A stretch of DNA of 64,000 nucleotides from Cephalotus follicularis (taxonomy: Eukaryota > Streptophyta > Magnoliopsida > Oxalidales > Cephalotaceae). The notes under the pieces are model-generated. The model saw only the letters and a list, made by a program, of their open reading frames with translations, made no database searches and was not told where the DNA came from. A program made the position numbers and the translations under genes. Of the stretch, positions 10,697 through 23,073 are shown piece by piece (positions within the stretch are counted from its first letter, which is position 1; each line of letters starts with the position of its first letter). The stretch is taken from positions 160,930 to 224,929 of the forward strand of contig BDDD01001761.1 of the NCBI GenBank assembly GCA_001972305.1, written 5' to 3'.

Positions 10697-11265
10697 ACCT
10701 TGTTTTGTAGGTGTACTTGGAGTCAAGCTAAATATGTTCAAGTACATATCTTGGGGAGAAAGCTTTTGTTGAGGGGGAAGTATTGATATATTGATATTAT
10801 AATAATGATGTTTTATTTTATCCAAATTGGTATATCTCTTTTTTTTATATAACTTTAATATTGTAACCTTCAATTGGTATCTTCCATAATGTATCCCTTT
10901 AAAATGGTTTAATTGGTGTCATTTTTTTTTAAAATACTCTTTTTGATGCTAACAAAAAGGGGGAGAATGTTTATTGATTAAAGAAAAATTTATTAGCATA
11001 TGCTAAGGGGGAGCTACATACCTTTGCTAAGGGGGAGATTGTTATGAATATGTGCTATTAATGATGAATATGTTAAGGGGGAGTTTATGATAAAACTAGA
11101 TAGGTTTACTTGCATAAATCATTTTTAAATGAAAATTAGATATCACAGTAAGGGGGAGTATATCTAATGTCTTTTATCTAAAAGAAAATCTTTTTGCTTT
11201 GAAATGTCATATATATTTTTTTCATAATGAAGCAAATTTTTTGTAGTCATCAAAAAGGGGGAGAT

Positions 11266-12466
11266 TGTTGAGTCACGATCATGGGGAGATTGTTGAATCT
11301 CAATCATATGTTTTAATGATTACAAATTTGCATTTAACAAGTTTACTTGATGTGCAAGATATTACAAAGTTCAATACCAAAGCAAAACTCATCTACAGGA
11401 AAAGACATTGACCTTCCAGAAATGACATCGACGTCCGTACAGAAGACATAGACGCCTTTCAAGAAGACATCGACATCTTTAGTGCCAGATGCTACTGATC
11501 AAATGTTTTAGAGAAGACATCAATCCATACAAGCAAAAACATCAACGTCCGTACAAAGAAGTCGATCCCTTTCCTAAGACATCGACGTCTTTCTAGACCA
11601 ATCTGCCAAAGCCAGAAAAGACATCGACCTATGAAGAAGAAGTCGACGTGATATTCATATATTCAAAGCCTGGACATTTCCCAGAAATGACATCGACGGC
11701 TTTAAAAAGATATCGACGTCTTTATAAATGAATTGACCCGGGAAACACGGAACGGCTACTTGGCGCACTTTCAACGGCTAGGAACAGTCAAAGACATCGA
11801 CGCCTTTATGAAGACATCGACGTCTTTCTGTCAGCAGAGAATAAAACAAGGCTGCATCAACATATTTTTATATCCAAAATGCCCAAGACTTTTGCAACGG
11901 CTATAATCTGAAGAATGCTATAAATACAAGCCAAGAAACAAGCTCAAAATACTGGAGTGAAGAACTTTGATCATCTAAACATCTAAGCCAAACTTGCACA
12001 TCTACATCAAGCTTTTGTTTACACTTTTATATCCAACCTTTGAGAGGTTACTTGTAAACACATATTATCTTTACAATTCATTCATTGTAAAAGAGGGGAG
12101 TGAACCCTTGTAAGGTGTTTGATTGATTTGCACTCGGAACCCAAAATCAAGTGTAAGGTGTTTGTTTGATTTGCACCCGGAACCCAAACTCAAGTGTAAG
12201 GTGGTTTCTTTGATTTGCACCTGTAAGCCGAAAATCAAAGGTTGCTAGTGGTACCTAGTGGAATCTCAAGGGGTTCTTGAGAAAGTGGACGTAGGCACGG
12301 ATTTGCCGAACCACTATAAATTCGTTTGCACACTCTCTAACTCTTATCTCTTTACTTACTATTGTATTGATTGTTTTCTTGTGTGCTTGTTCATAGTTTA
12401 ATTTGTTTATTCCGCAAACAAATTGTTTTACTTGTTTAAAGGTTGCCATATAGTCATTTATTTTCA
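11266..12466 (+). repeat. Sirevirus 3' LTR (complete)
   Basis: TGTTGAGTCACG to TTATTTTCA, 1201 bp, followed by the target duplication CTTCT. It includes repeated RGTGTAAGGTG and TTTGATTTGCAC units around 12110-12230. Confidence 0.9.
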
Positions 12467-12547
12467 CTTCTCATTCATGGAGTGTTGGTCATATACTGCT
12501 TACGGTTCCCTTTGTTTCGAATCAAAGAATCACTTCTTTCACTAAAG

Positions 12548-12895
12548 ATGGCTGATAGGAACCCTACCGAGGAACTCAACACTATTCGTGAGACATTGTT
12601 ATTGACATAGTAGGAGTTAGAACGCATAGAGGACAGGTTAATCTCTACTGAAGAAATGTGCAATTTCTCAAGGCAAGTTCTCGAAGTTTATCAGAAGAAG
12701 CTGACGGATGGGGAGTAAGCCCTTTATGTTGCTGAATACTCGATGCGCCTCCTTGACATATCGGTTCTGAAAAAGGAGGTTAAGGATGCCTGCCCTGGTT
12801 TTAATGTGGATTACCTCTTTAGTGGTTTGGAGGAGCGTTTAGTCAAGATCCAATAGAGCCTTATCGATGCAGCGATGTTGTGTGGCCCTTGGTAG
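12548..12895 (+). pseudogene. Decayed host-like or unknown frame of about 115 codons
   Basis: From ATG at 12548 one reading frame stays open for 116 codons apart from TAG TAG at codons 21-22, TAA at codon 57 and TAG at codon 103, then ends at TAG 12893. All four internal stops could be CAG or CAA codons hit by C-to-T change. The translation (MADRNPTEELNTIRETLLLT, later ELERIEDRLISTEEMC and EVYQKKLTDGE) is Glu/Leu/Lys-rich and looks helical. I do not recognise the family. Its proposed promoter is 10 kb upstream at 2353, separated by the Sirevirus insertion. It could be a host gene or a gene of another integrated element. Confidence 0.5.
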
Positions 12896-14401
12896 CTTGT
12901 ATTTTGTTTCCTTTGATATTGTTACATGGGCAATGTGCCTTATGTGTTAATGATTATTGTTTTTTGCTATTGTATTTTCACTAGAACACTAAGCATTTCA
13001 TGCGTTAATAGTTACGCCACATGTCTCACATATTGGTTTATGTTAGACTAGCTTGAAGTTAATTAAAAGTCATTAACAAAATTAACATAGTAAGAGGAAG
13101 AAAAATACAAGCATGCTCTTTAAGTTCACTTGCCTAAACCAAATCCCTAAGATCAAACTAGTGTTCTTCAAGATGTTCTAAATATAAAACAAAGTTACTT
13201 GAACAATGGAAGAGAAACACAACAATTAAAGAAGCTTACATGTCAAAAAGAAAAACTATCTTGAACCTAACAAGCTTCTTTATCTCTTGATGCTTCCACG
13301 CCAAGATTCAAGTCACCGACAAGTTAGCAACCACCTTGGGTGCTTGCTAGGTTTTTCCCAGGAGAGTGAATATGGAGGCTCTCACTCATTTTGTTATGTC
13401 TTAAGAGAATTAGGGTAGTTTCTCTCTTAATGAATCCTACTTTGAGACATAACCCTTAAGCCTTATATGTACTAACAAGTTAGTAAGGAAATGAACATTT
13501 AATGATTCACCATTTGGGCTTATGTAATATCAAGCCCAAAATGTAATGGTCATTAGTTTTCCAAAGGCCCAAAATCAATTCGTATTTGAGTCCAACAATT
13601 GAACCCAAACTAATTAAATACATGAGCTAAATTAGCTCATGTAAATTTTGGCCCTTATTCCTTTTACACTATTTCAATTCTTTTCAGGTGCGCGATTCTT
13701 GAGGTTCAGTATTTATTTGACAGTAGAATGAAATTGTAAAGGTTACAATTTATATGACTAGGCACTTCATATCAAGATGGCACTCTTCCAACTTATACGA
13801 TAAATAATTTTCCCTATTCGCGAGACTTATCAATTCACTAATTGATTCGATCTGAGGATTTCTCATTGAATAATATATAACATTCACTAATGCATATCGT
13901 AACCCATATAATATGGTTTGATTACACCTTTAAGTTACAACTACATGTGCAATCAAATCTTTCCACCATGCTTCCTTCGATCAAACCTAGGCCATGGATA
14001 AAGTGTCAAACCCTAATAGTCCAATCATATCTGCTAAATCTTAAGTATGTTAACTTTGATGAAGTAATTTCATCACGTGCTATAGAATTCTTTCTATGCA
14101 CAATGTACCTCGGTCAAGGATTTCGTGTTAACACTTAAACATATCACACAGAGCATGCAATCCTTTTAGTAAGAAGGGTGGATTCCTTCTTGCTCACTCA
14201 TATATCTCCATACTTATTCTATATCACCCAATGAGAACTTGTATATGCTCCGTCAGAGACGCATGAAAGTATTATCAAAGTATTATATCCTATGCACACG
14301 ATATCAATTGTGTCTCAGATCTAAGAACCACTTGCACAACTGCAACATAAGAACTTCTGATTGATGACTACAACATAAGAACTTCGGATTAACAAGTATC
14401 T
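12896..14401. other. Unclassified non-coding DNA, possibly an old LTR
   Basis: No long frame on either strand. A TGTTAGAC start at 13041 and the A/T-rich, repeat-poor texture resemble a copia LTR, but I could not find a matching CA end with a target duplication (left flank GTTTA). A short repeat ACATAAGAACTTC occurs twice around 14345-14388. Confidence 0.3.
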
Positions 14402-17105
14402 ATATAACAACCCGAACTTATTTATTGTATTTGATTATATGCTCAGCACTTTGCGTACCCTATTTGTATTTGATGGACTGTAGTATTTTATACTTGTCCT
14501 ATTTGTATTTGATATGCATAGTTATTTTTTATTTTATTTAGGTTCGCTACATTTGAACTTCGGCCGCTATTGTTGTAGACCACTCGAGTTGGATCAATTA
14601 CGGCCACTCATTTCTATCTATTTGGTCGGCTACTCTAGCACAAAATACACAAATATCTCTTAGCTTAGAAAATCTCACCCTCACCACACTTTGAGATTGA
14701 TACTCCCGTAGCCTTGCAATTATATTGCCTTATCTCATTTATTCTTCAACGAATACCACTCATATAGTTACCATACTTACAGCCATACATCAACTTATCT
14801 ACACTTAGCACACCAAACCCTACTGACTACTCATATATGTTCCTACACTAATGCACAAACACATTACTTCTTTTGACTTCACAAAAAGACATTGTTCCTC
14901 CTTCCTTGTTGCTGCCGAAGCCTCTACCAGAAGAAAAGAAGAAGTTTGAAGCTTTTCCTACCTACAAGAACATCACACTACAACTCTCTTAAAAGCTTGC
15001 TCAAAACCGATGGAGTTATACTTGAGTTTAATCTCCGATTCCTGCTGTTATTCAACAAGAAAAAGCTCCAAGCATTTTGGTAGAGTTTCTCTACCTAAAA
15101 TGCTATTGATTATGCATCATATAACCAGTATACATGACTGTTTGGAGTGATTTGGTTCTAAATGGTTTGTTAGTGCTAATTAGTATTGTTGTAATATTGA
15201 CCTAGAATGGATTTTAGGGTTTAATCCTTGAAACTATTGTTTCCAAACTATTAAAAGGACCATAAAACACTTATATGAATTCCTAAAAATGGCATAGAAC
15301 AACTTGGAAGAGATTTGTATTGAAAAATGGACTAAAAACTTGTACTGGACTAAACTACTGTCAACGTAAGAGTTGTCACTTTTCTCAGAAGCGTTGACGC
15401 TTAGAGCTGTTATCACCTGGAATTTTGATGAAAACGATCAAAGCGCTAACGCTTTGATGTTAAGCGCCGACGCTTTGTATTAAGCGCTGACGCTTAATAC
15501 CAACTGTCATCGCTTAACCATAGGTCGTATGAGTGCTAAGCGCTGCTCACACTAGTAAGCGTTGCCCCTTAAGCGCTGATATGCAAATCCCCGCCGCTTA
15601 GACTAACTATCGCCGCTTAGTGTAACTTTCACAGAACTTGATTTAGGCCCAAAACCCTGCAGCTTTCAACAGATGCGCCCCCGCTTAAGGCTCTGTTTTA
15701 CACAACTTAAACTATTTTCAATCATTTGCAAAAAACTGCTTGACCGGATCATTTCTAGAGATCACTCAAGCCCCTTTTAAGATGCTTTAGCAAAGATTTG
15801 ATCAATTGAATAAAAGGGATTTGACAAGTAATGTTTTACGGTGGTTTTCTCTGAAATGGACCATTTGAGGCTTTTCAATTGTTTTCCTCAAATGATCTTC
15901 TACAGGAGTCTTCCAAGACCTAAATAACTTTCCTTTAAACATGTGTTAACATATTTTATATGTTTATTGACCAACGGTATTAGGTAACCATGTTTGGTTA
16001 AGCTTTTATGCTTGAACCAAAGCGTAACCACCTAGCACATGCCATTATAACACAAAAGCTAATAGGTTGTTAAGTGATGATACTCTATTCAAAGTGTCCT
16101 TCGCCTACAGTCTATAATTAGCCTAAGCATCGATCCCTACTTAGTTCACTAAGCTAAGTGTTGATTCTTGGAGTCTAGTATCGCCACTTGGGTTATCCCT
16201 TAGCACCAGGTTTCTCGTTTTAAAACCGTTTGCATATTTTCAAAGGACCGCTTGACCGGAATTCTCTTGAGTTCACTCAAGCTATTTTCAAACTGTTTTG
16301 TCTTTGGTAAGGCAATTCATGTTGATCTCTCTATAGATCAATCGATTGTGTACCGCTTTTGATTGACACTTGGCTAACCGATCCATCGACCACTAGAATT
16401 TCTTGACTAACTGAATTGGGACTATGGTCCACCTATTGACTAACCTGTGGCGTTGCACGATTTTGTTGTCTCTTTGATTGACCATTTGAATGGTTGAGAC
16501 CTTGTGAGTCTGAACGACTTCTTGCCAGAGACACATGATGACATTGTGCTTATACAACTTCTCTCTCTTTGATTTGTTACTCACCTATTGGCCGACCGAC
16601 GCTGTCATATTGAATGATTTTGGAATTATGTCAATGATTGACTTTTATTTGATTTGACTGTGACCATAGGTGTGTTAGTGACTTCTAGTCGGGCTGGCCA
16701 TAGGGTGGTTTTCTGTCCATCTGTTCCCTGTGATAGATCTTCACCGCCTATTAGATTTTACTACTTATTTGTATTTGATTTGACTAGCCATTTGATTTGA
16801 ACCATAGGTGCGTTGCGATATCTAGTGAGGAAGCTAGGCGTTAATTTTACATCCATCTGTTCCCTCTGGTTAGGTACTCGCCACCTATTGGTTATTTGAT
16901 ATGATTTGACTTGTTTGTTTTCAATAGAGCTTTCTCGTGACCCTAGTTAGGATGCAAGATGATCGTTTCTACGATATGCTCTCCTTATCGTCACCGCCTT
17001 CGGGCAACACTACAATAAGGGAGCCGCCTCCAGGCTCGGTTCCCGCCCTCATATGGTACTACCATTGAGTATATGCTGAGATAGCACCATTCCTGTTTGG
17101 CATAC
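14402..17105 (+). repeat. Degenerate gypsy-type LTR remnant with palindrome cluster and internal repeats
   Basis: Begins near TATAACAACCCGAAC, like the TGTAATAACCG starts of the Tekay-like LTRs. It holds a GCGYYGACGC cluster (15370-15690) and degenerate repeats of about 180 bp (16430-16910), each with ACCATAGGTG, CATCTGTTCCC and CACCKATTGG. It also has a direct repeat GCTTGACCGGA at about 15737 and 16250. The right end is cut by the Athila LTR at 17106. No PBS and no coding remnant. The assignment as an LTR is inference. Confidence 0.45.
15370..15690. repeat. Cluster of AAGCGCTGACGCTT-type near-palindromes
   Basis: About ten sites with GCGTTGACGC, GCGCTAACGC, GCGCCGACGC, GCGCTGACGC and shorter forms within 320 bp. 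Confidence 0.75.
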
Positions 17106-18028
17106 TGTTCACGAATTTTGAATGTTTTAAATTTTTACCGCAAGTGCATGGTTGTGAAGTAACGGGTTGAACGCTAGGAAACAATTTCAACTAGTTATAA
17201 TCTATTCAACTTAGGCCAAGTATGCAAAATTGAAGGTAATTATCAAAATCTACTCCTAAACATGCAAAAATAAACTACAAAATTGAAACACATGGGAGGA
17301 AGGCGTCGACGCTTTGTCACAATGCGTCAACGGAAATAACAAAGGCACTGAAAGCGTCGACGCTTAACGCAAAGCATCGACGTAAACAACAAATAAACTA
17401 ACGAAAGCGCACTAACAATGTCGTGAGCGTCAACGCTCTGTCATGAAGCGTCGATGTTTACGCGAGTAGACTGGAATTTAAGCTACTGTACCAGAAATCT
17501 AAACCATGCAAATCTATTTATTAACAAAGCAAAATAAAAACTGGATAAAAGAAGTAATATTAAATCGGTTTTAGGGTATAGAAATTCACAATAGATTATA
17601 TTGAAAAACTCCCTTACTTGATTGCTCAAAGCTTGATAACCAACGGTAGTTAGGTTGATACAGAGTGCGACTGTGATGACAAATCGTATGACTAGTCATG
17701 CTAGATCTATACGGAGTGTGTTCGGCGTGACAAACCGTAATTGATTGCATGAAAAACCATTCATTCAACAATATTCTAATTCACCGACAAAGTGTTTATG
17801 GATTTTAATCTAATAGACAAAGTGTATGTGAAGGCAGAAAATTGAAGAACAAATCAAAGGTTCAAGGATTTTATTAATAGAGTTGAATCCATATAATCCA
17901 ATGGCTTGTTCTAACCCTAAAAACCTTGAAAGTTTAGCTACAATACATTGTAAAAACTGACTGAAAAGAAAAGAGAAAATGGCTGGGAAATTGTCCAACA
18001 TTTTTTAGGCCAGCCCTCTTCTTTTATA
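17106..18028 (-). repeat. Athila-type LTR fragment, minus strand
   Basis: The reverse complement of 17106-17180 closely matches the last 75 bp of the Athila LTR ending at 44954. It also contains the same CATACGATTTGTC repeat region (about 17650-17750) as 44395-44540. It is cut on its right by the copia LTR starting at 18029. It carries a palindrome cluster (17300-17465) with GCGTCGACGCTT sites that is richer than in the plus-strand Athila LTR. Confidence 0.8.
17300..17465. repeat. Palindrome cluster in the Athila LTR fragment
   Basis: Sites include GGCGTCGACGCTT, GCGTCAACGG, AAGCGTCGACGCTT, AAGCATCGACG, GAGCGTCAACGCTC and AAGCGTCGATG. Most flaws are at the CpG positions. Confidence 0.85.
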
Positions 18029-18764
18029 TGTTGGGAACACCTCAAAACGCAGCGCAAGAAAAACATGCAAATTCGGACTTTAAGGTTTAGGGCCGATTAA
18101 TTATAAATTTAATCCAATTGATTAAACCACAAGCAATTAGATGCCCTAAACTAAGTCAAAATTGTCCCAATAAATGTCCAAGCAACCCTAATCAACATAC
18201 AATCAAACCGAAACAACAAAACCAAGCATTGGGAAGATCGGGTTGAAACAATAGGGTTGCCATAAACCCTAGAAATGGACACAAACAATCGGCTCACAAG
18301 GAAACACACAAACCCTAGCCAATAGTCCAAACAACTAGAACCCAAACATCCCTAACCCTAAAGAATGGCAAGGAAACAACCATAGAGGCATGGGGGTTCG
18401 GCTAGGATTCTCTAATCCAAGCTACAACCCGATGCCATGGACAAAAGAACAAGAAGAGATGAGATGATTACCAAAGGTGATGCTTCCTTCCTTCAAATCT
18501 TGCTCCGTCTACACTTTAATTCAAGAACACCAAGCTCCTCTTTAACCCACGGATATGGAAGATGTTTTGATGCAAGCCAAGTGTTTTAACCTATAGTAAA
18601 TCACTCTAGGTAAAGATAAGATGCAGTGTACAAGTTATCTCCACCTATCATGAACTTTGAGGGGTGAAAGTAAGGTTGAAAATGGCGTTCTTCCAAACTA
18701 GACAATTTTGGCATCGACGCCTAGCGTAGGATGAAATGCAATGAAGAGATAGAGCACCCGACCA

Positions 18765-18767
<3 letters not shown>

Positions 18768-18820
<53 letters not shown>
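18768..18820. repeat. (GA)n microsatellite in the copia LTR
   Basis: About 26 GA units. The sister LTR has only about eight units at 42125-42140. Confidence 0.95.
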
Positions 18821-18824
<4 letters not shown>

Positions 18825-19004
18825 ACAAAGTGAAAAAGTGTGTTGTGACATGTGACCTCTTGTCCTTTTTTCATTCAAGAAAGCATTCTTTAATTCTTTT
18901 TCTCTACATGCATTTAATGCTCAAGTCAACTCTCTAGCGTCTTGAACACACCTCTCTTTTCCCACCAACTTCTGTTAACTTAAATAGTACCGAGTGTCAG
19001 CCCA

Positions 19005-19235
19005 ACATGGCATCAACGCCATGTGTCTCTTCTTATCAAGGCGTTGACGCCAATGATAAGATGAAAAAGGCTATCTCATCCCGTCTACAGGTCAACGCAT
19101 TCACATCATGGCGTCAACGTTTAAGTCACTGGTTTTACATAGCGTCAATGCTTGATCTTCTGGGCGTTAACGTCCAGGGACTCAACTGGACATGGCGTCA
19201 ATGCCAGCTCTTCATGCCGTCGATGCCCAAGACAA
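19005..19235. repeat. Cluster of GGCGTTGACGCC-type palindromes in the copia LTR
   Basis: Sites include GGCATCAACGCC, GGCGTTGACGCC, GGCGTCAACG, AGCGTCAATGCT, GGCGTTAACG, GGCGTCAATGCC and CCGTCGATGCC. The sister cluster is at 42320-42550. Confidence 0.8.
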
Positions 19236-21022
19236 GGATGAGGCAATCTCTTCTATTTTAAAAACCCTTCGCATGGAATATTTCATCGTGGCATTGCATG
19301 GACATATATCTATCAAATGAAATACTCATTAGCAAAGTAACATCTTCCCCGATGTTATCCTTTCACTAAATGACATGTGTCCCATACACGTGTTAACCTG
19401 TTCAGAGCCAGGTAGGACCCAAAAGCCTATCGATCTCTGGTATAAGAATAATTTCCCAGAACAACCCGATTTCTGGTACGACCATTCTAACAGTCGCCGA
19501 CTATTAAAACATGCCCGGTGTGAGCGCTAGTCACCCCCCCCGGATCCGTGTATTACCATGTCTATCTATCAAGATCCGAATAGCCACTCGCTTTACACAG
19601 TCATCGGCATATGTGTCATGTTTCTCTAGTCATACTTAGCTCCGATCATAGACTAGGGTTTGGATGAATGTCACTGTAATAACCGCAAATTCAATTAATG
19701 TATATCGATTACATGTTTAAAATAAATATACATTTTAATTGAATTATTTGTCCAATTATAATAATTTTGTGATTGGTAATTGCTTGGGATGAATGGAGAT
19801 GCAATTTTTGTAATGTATCAAACTTAAGAAACCCTAAAACAACCATTGACAGCAGACTGCCACAGGGGGGCAGTCGACTGTCTAAATGCGTGGTATGGCA
19901 GTCGACTGCCAAGTGAAGGCAGTCGACTGGATCGGTACAGAACAAGTGTCTGTGCATGCATGTGTGACTGAAACGAAAGGGAATGCATGGTGGGCAAGTG
20001 TCATGCGTGACAGGAGCTGCCAGAGCATGCAAATTAGAGTGCTTGCATGCCCTCTATTCCACCTGCAAGTTACAGACCTGTAACCTGCAAAAACAAAAGA
20101 GAGAAAGGAGAGAATGAAGAGTGAATGTGAGAGAGAGAAGGAAATGAGAGAATGAGTAATGGAGCCGGGCAAATTCAAAAGCTCCAGACCTTTATATCAG
20201 TTGTCCAAGAACTGAATGCGGGTTAGAAAATGTTGAGAGAAGAGGAAATTGCTGGTGATCATTGAGAACTTGCATTGGAAGGGTTAGAGAGCTCAAAGAA
20301 GGAGGATTGAAGCTTTGGCCTCTTGGTAAGTTTCTAAATTCGAACTTACTGCTGCCATGATATGATAATGTATTTTGGAGGAATGTTGAATACCTTCTGT
20401 CAAACATGGTTAAGGTTAATAACTTTAGAATTGTTTTAAAATGTTAAGGGAAAGAAGTAAGAAATGGATATGAAGCTTAGAGTGTTTAAATAACTCTAAT
20501 TTGGGATATTGTTGTTGTTGTTAGTTGTTATAACTCCTGATTTCCCTAAGTACACACATACACCTTCTATCAACTCATTAGGATCATGGAATCCGAAATT
20601 GAATGGTGTTTGACATAGAGTTCAAAAGGAAATTGTAAGATAAAAGCTTGAGACTTAAAGGATTGGAAATAAACTAATGTTGAAGTAGTAATTGTAGCTG
20701 GATAATCTAGTGAAACCTACTGGTGCTAATGCATGTGTCCATAAACATGCATGATATAGATTGAACCTGCTGGAATTAAAAGATTTTTGGTGAAGGGCTT
20801 GGAAACACAAAGAGAAAGATCATTCCAATTGATCTTGGGATAAGCTATTGAGGTAGGGGTAACGATATGTTATAGAAGATATGATCATGCATATCATGTA
20901 TGTTATCTTTCTGCATTGTTGCATGCTTTGATTGTATTGAATTGGGATTGTGAAATATACAAACTGCTACTGCCTGCGTTTTCTGGGCAGAAGCAGTCGA
21001 CTGTTCTTCATGGCAGTCCACT

Positions 21023-22688
21023 TGTCACACCCCGTTTTCCAAAAAGACATATGGTGGTAGCAATTAACATAATTAATCCGGATTAACCAATTTTACATAA
21101 ATTCAAACCTTTAAACATTTACATCAGTTGCGGAAGCCTTTAAATATAAGCCAAACTAGCAATCGTAACACGCATCCCATACTACGTGTTACAACAGAAC
21201 AACATCTTTGTTAACTGCTCAAGAAACGGAGTGTGATATAACCATCATTGCGTTATGTGCAAGACCCAATGCACAGTAACCAAAGGCGTCGATGCCTTCC
21301 ATAGACGTCGATGTCTATGTAGTACCAGCAGGTACCACGTCGTCAAATCTCCAAGTCCAAGGGAGAAACATCCTCCATCCACACATGCGATTCAAGATAC
21401 ATTACCCATACTGTAACATGCACAACAGGTTATTAACATGTATAACCAGATCATCAACCCACCAGAAATCCAAAAGGTCCAGAAGGCAACATTGCGTTCT
21501 GCAAATATTTGAAATAGACATCGACGCTTAACTAAGGCGTCGACGTCTATTGCCTCAAAATATAAAGACCTCGATGTTTAATACAAAAGCGTCGACGTCA
21601 TAAGAGCCCAGAACACTGTCTCTTTCGTTCTATCCACAAACAGGGGTACTCAACCCGTATGCACATACAATCAAGCATGGGATTCACCCAGAAATCAACA
21701 TGCATGCGTGATCTTTACTAACATGCGTTGATATCATCAACCAAGCATTTAGTTCAACTCCCAACAAGCATGCAATTCATGCATTTCATTCATGGCAACA
21801 CATTAACTTTGAACTCAAATATGCACATATACTTCCCCTACCTCTGGTTTCAAGTTAGAACCCTTGTAAGTCCACCTCTTTGAGTTCCCAGGTTCTGGCC
21901 ACAGCAGCTCCAAGATCCTCTTAGCAACTGCTACCCACGAGCTCCAAGTCTCCAGCTCCAACAAGCTCGATAATGGTGGCTCTTACTCACTGGTTTCCTC
22001 CTCTTGCTTTCCTTTTGGTGTTTTAAAACGAGATAGAGAGGTGGGGAGGGGTTGTTCTTATGCAGGTGGCTCCCCCAACCTCTTTCTCCTCGCATTCAAT
22101 GGAAACTCTCGTGTTCTCTTCCTCTTTCCCAGAACTCTGCCATTTTCCTTTTGTTTTCTTCTCCTCCTTTCTTTTGCAGGTTGCAGGTGTAATTGGAATA
22201 TCCTCTTGGATGCACCATGTCAAGGACACGTTGGGAGCATGCCAGGCAACACACCAGCATGATCAACACGTCCCATTGTGCATGTTAAGGAGTCTTGATA
22301 ATGCCTCACAATTTCCCATTGCATGTTATCCTATCAGTGTTAATCGTAACAGATGTTCTTTACAAAGGCGTCGGCGTCTTCACTTATACGTCGATGTCTT
22401 TTCCTCTTCCGTGAGAAAGTGTCGATGTCATCGCCCTACATCGACATGCATGCCCATGCATTCACGTGCGTCTCAGTTCCAAAAGGCGTCGACGTCTTTC
22501 CAAAGACGTCGATGCGTTTAGCTCAAGGCTGCGGCGTTTCAAGTTTAACACACACAATTCTTTCCCCAAGCAATATTTAGGGTTTGTAAGCATCTTTGAG
22601 GTCGAAATCTCAACCATTCTCATTAACTCAATAATAATATTTCAATCAAATTGAAATATTACATTGTGCAAAAATCTCGGGCGTTATA
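21023..22688 (-). repeat. 3' LTR (left) of the gag-only gypsy element
   Basis: 1666 bp, ending GTTATA where the other LTR has GTTACA. It contains a block of about 355 bp (21255-21609) absent from the right LTR. Confidence 0.88.
21283..21600. repeat. GACGTCGACGTC-type palindromes in the gypsy LTR
   Basis: Pairs include AGGCGTCGATGCCT, TAGACGTCGATGTCTA, AGACATCGACGCTT, AGGCGTCGACGTCTA and AAGCGTCGACGTC. A second group lies at 22350-22530 with a counterpart at 25335-25510. Confidence 0.85.
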
Positions 22689-23073
22689 ATCCACCCTCCT
22701 TCAAAGAAATTCGTCCTCGAATTTCCTTAACATACTCCGGACGATTAAGGGTACCAATCCTTAATCTTCTCTCCATGTTATTGGCACAACTTTCCTGTCG
22801 GCTTCATGTCACAAGTGACCCCTTCTAAACGATCTTGACTCCTCTCGAAGTCTCATTCGTGAGATTTGACCTAAGTGACGGTCGTTCATTCTCTCGATCA
22901 TTCGAACAACCGTTCGATCATTCATTATACGGTCACGTCAACGTTCATTTATCCTTGTACTCACTAGTTTAGTCATCAAAGGTTCTAGTTTCACAGCCAC
23001 AACGTTCACTCAATCACGACTTTAGATCGTCAAGCAAATAAAGTACAACTTCAATATGTGATAAAACAATGCA
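22689..23073 (-). other. Polypurine tract and non-coding region of the gag-only element
   Basis: The minus strand reads AAGGAGGGTGGAT directly before the 3' LTR, the plus-strand primer. The rest, up to the gag stop, has no frame and sits where pol would be. Confidence 0.8.

Larger units (their letters stand above)
8131..11900 (+). repeat. 1885-bp tandem duplication inside the Sirevirus
   Basis: Positions 8131-10015 and 10016-11900 are two direct copies, each holding the gag C-terminal part, the tract-rich 3' region and the first 635 bp of the LTR. The junction at 10015/10016 joins LTR sequence (TTTGCAACGG) to gag sequence (ACCTCAAGCTCC). I found no difference between the copies by eye, whereas the 5' LTR differs from both at many sites. 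Confidence 0.9.
2382..12466 (+). mobile_element. Gag-only Sirevirus-type Ty1/copia element with nested insertion and internal duplication
   Basis: LTRs begin TGTTGAGTCAC and end TTTTCA. The flanking target duplication is CTTCT at 2377-2381 and 12467-12471, exact. The 5' LTR (2382-3496 plus 7026-7091, 1181 bp) is split by a gypsy insertion. Then come a tRNA-Met PBS (7094-7105), gag (7147-8811), a 3' region with many AAGGGGGAG tracts, a truncated LTR copy (9381-10015), a second copy of the gag C-terminus and tract region, and the complete 3' LTR (11266-12466, 1201 bp). There is no protease, integrase, RT or RNase H anywhere, so it depended on an autonomous relative. Repeated polypurine tracts and a coiled-coil gag extension are known Sirevirus hallmarks. 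Confidence 0.9.
18029..19674 (-). repeat. Copia 3' LTR, first part
   Basis: Colinear with 41411 to about 42990. It is entered after GTCAC (19670-19674) by the Tekay-like element at 19675. Confidence 0.85.

Noticed and set aside
13041..14401. Complete solo LTR
   Set aside because: A TG start is plausible, but no CA end with a matching GTTTA duplication was found.
18648..18878. Ser-Leu repeat protein on the minus strand
   Set aside because: Translation of a (GA)n microsatellite; the same applies to 18731-18937 and 34305-34532.
19709..20178. Antisense frames of about 100 codons repeated at 19709-20178 and 29983-30469
   Set aside because: Both lie at the same place in the two LTRs of one element and differ by frame breaks; no protein features.
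22060..22521. 153-codon plus-strand frame as a gene (also 25031-25519)
   Set aside because: Lies in the two LTRs of the gag-only gypsy element, has no domain, and is interrupted differently in the two copies.
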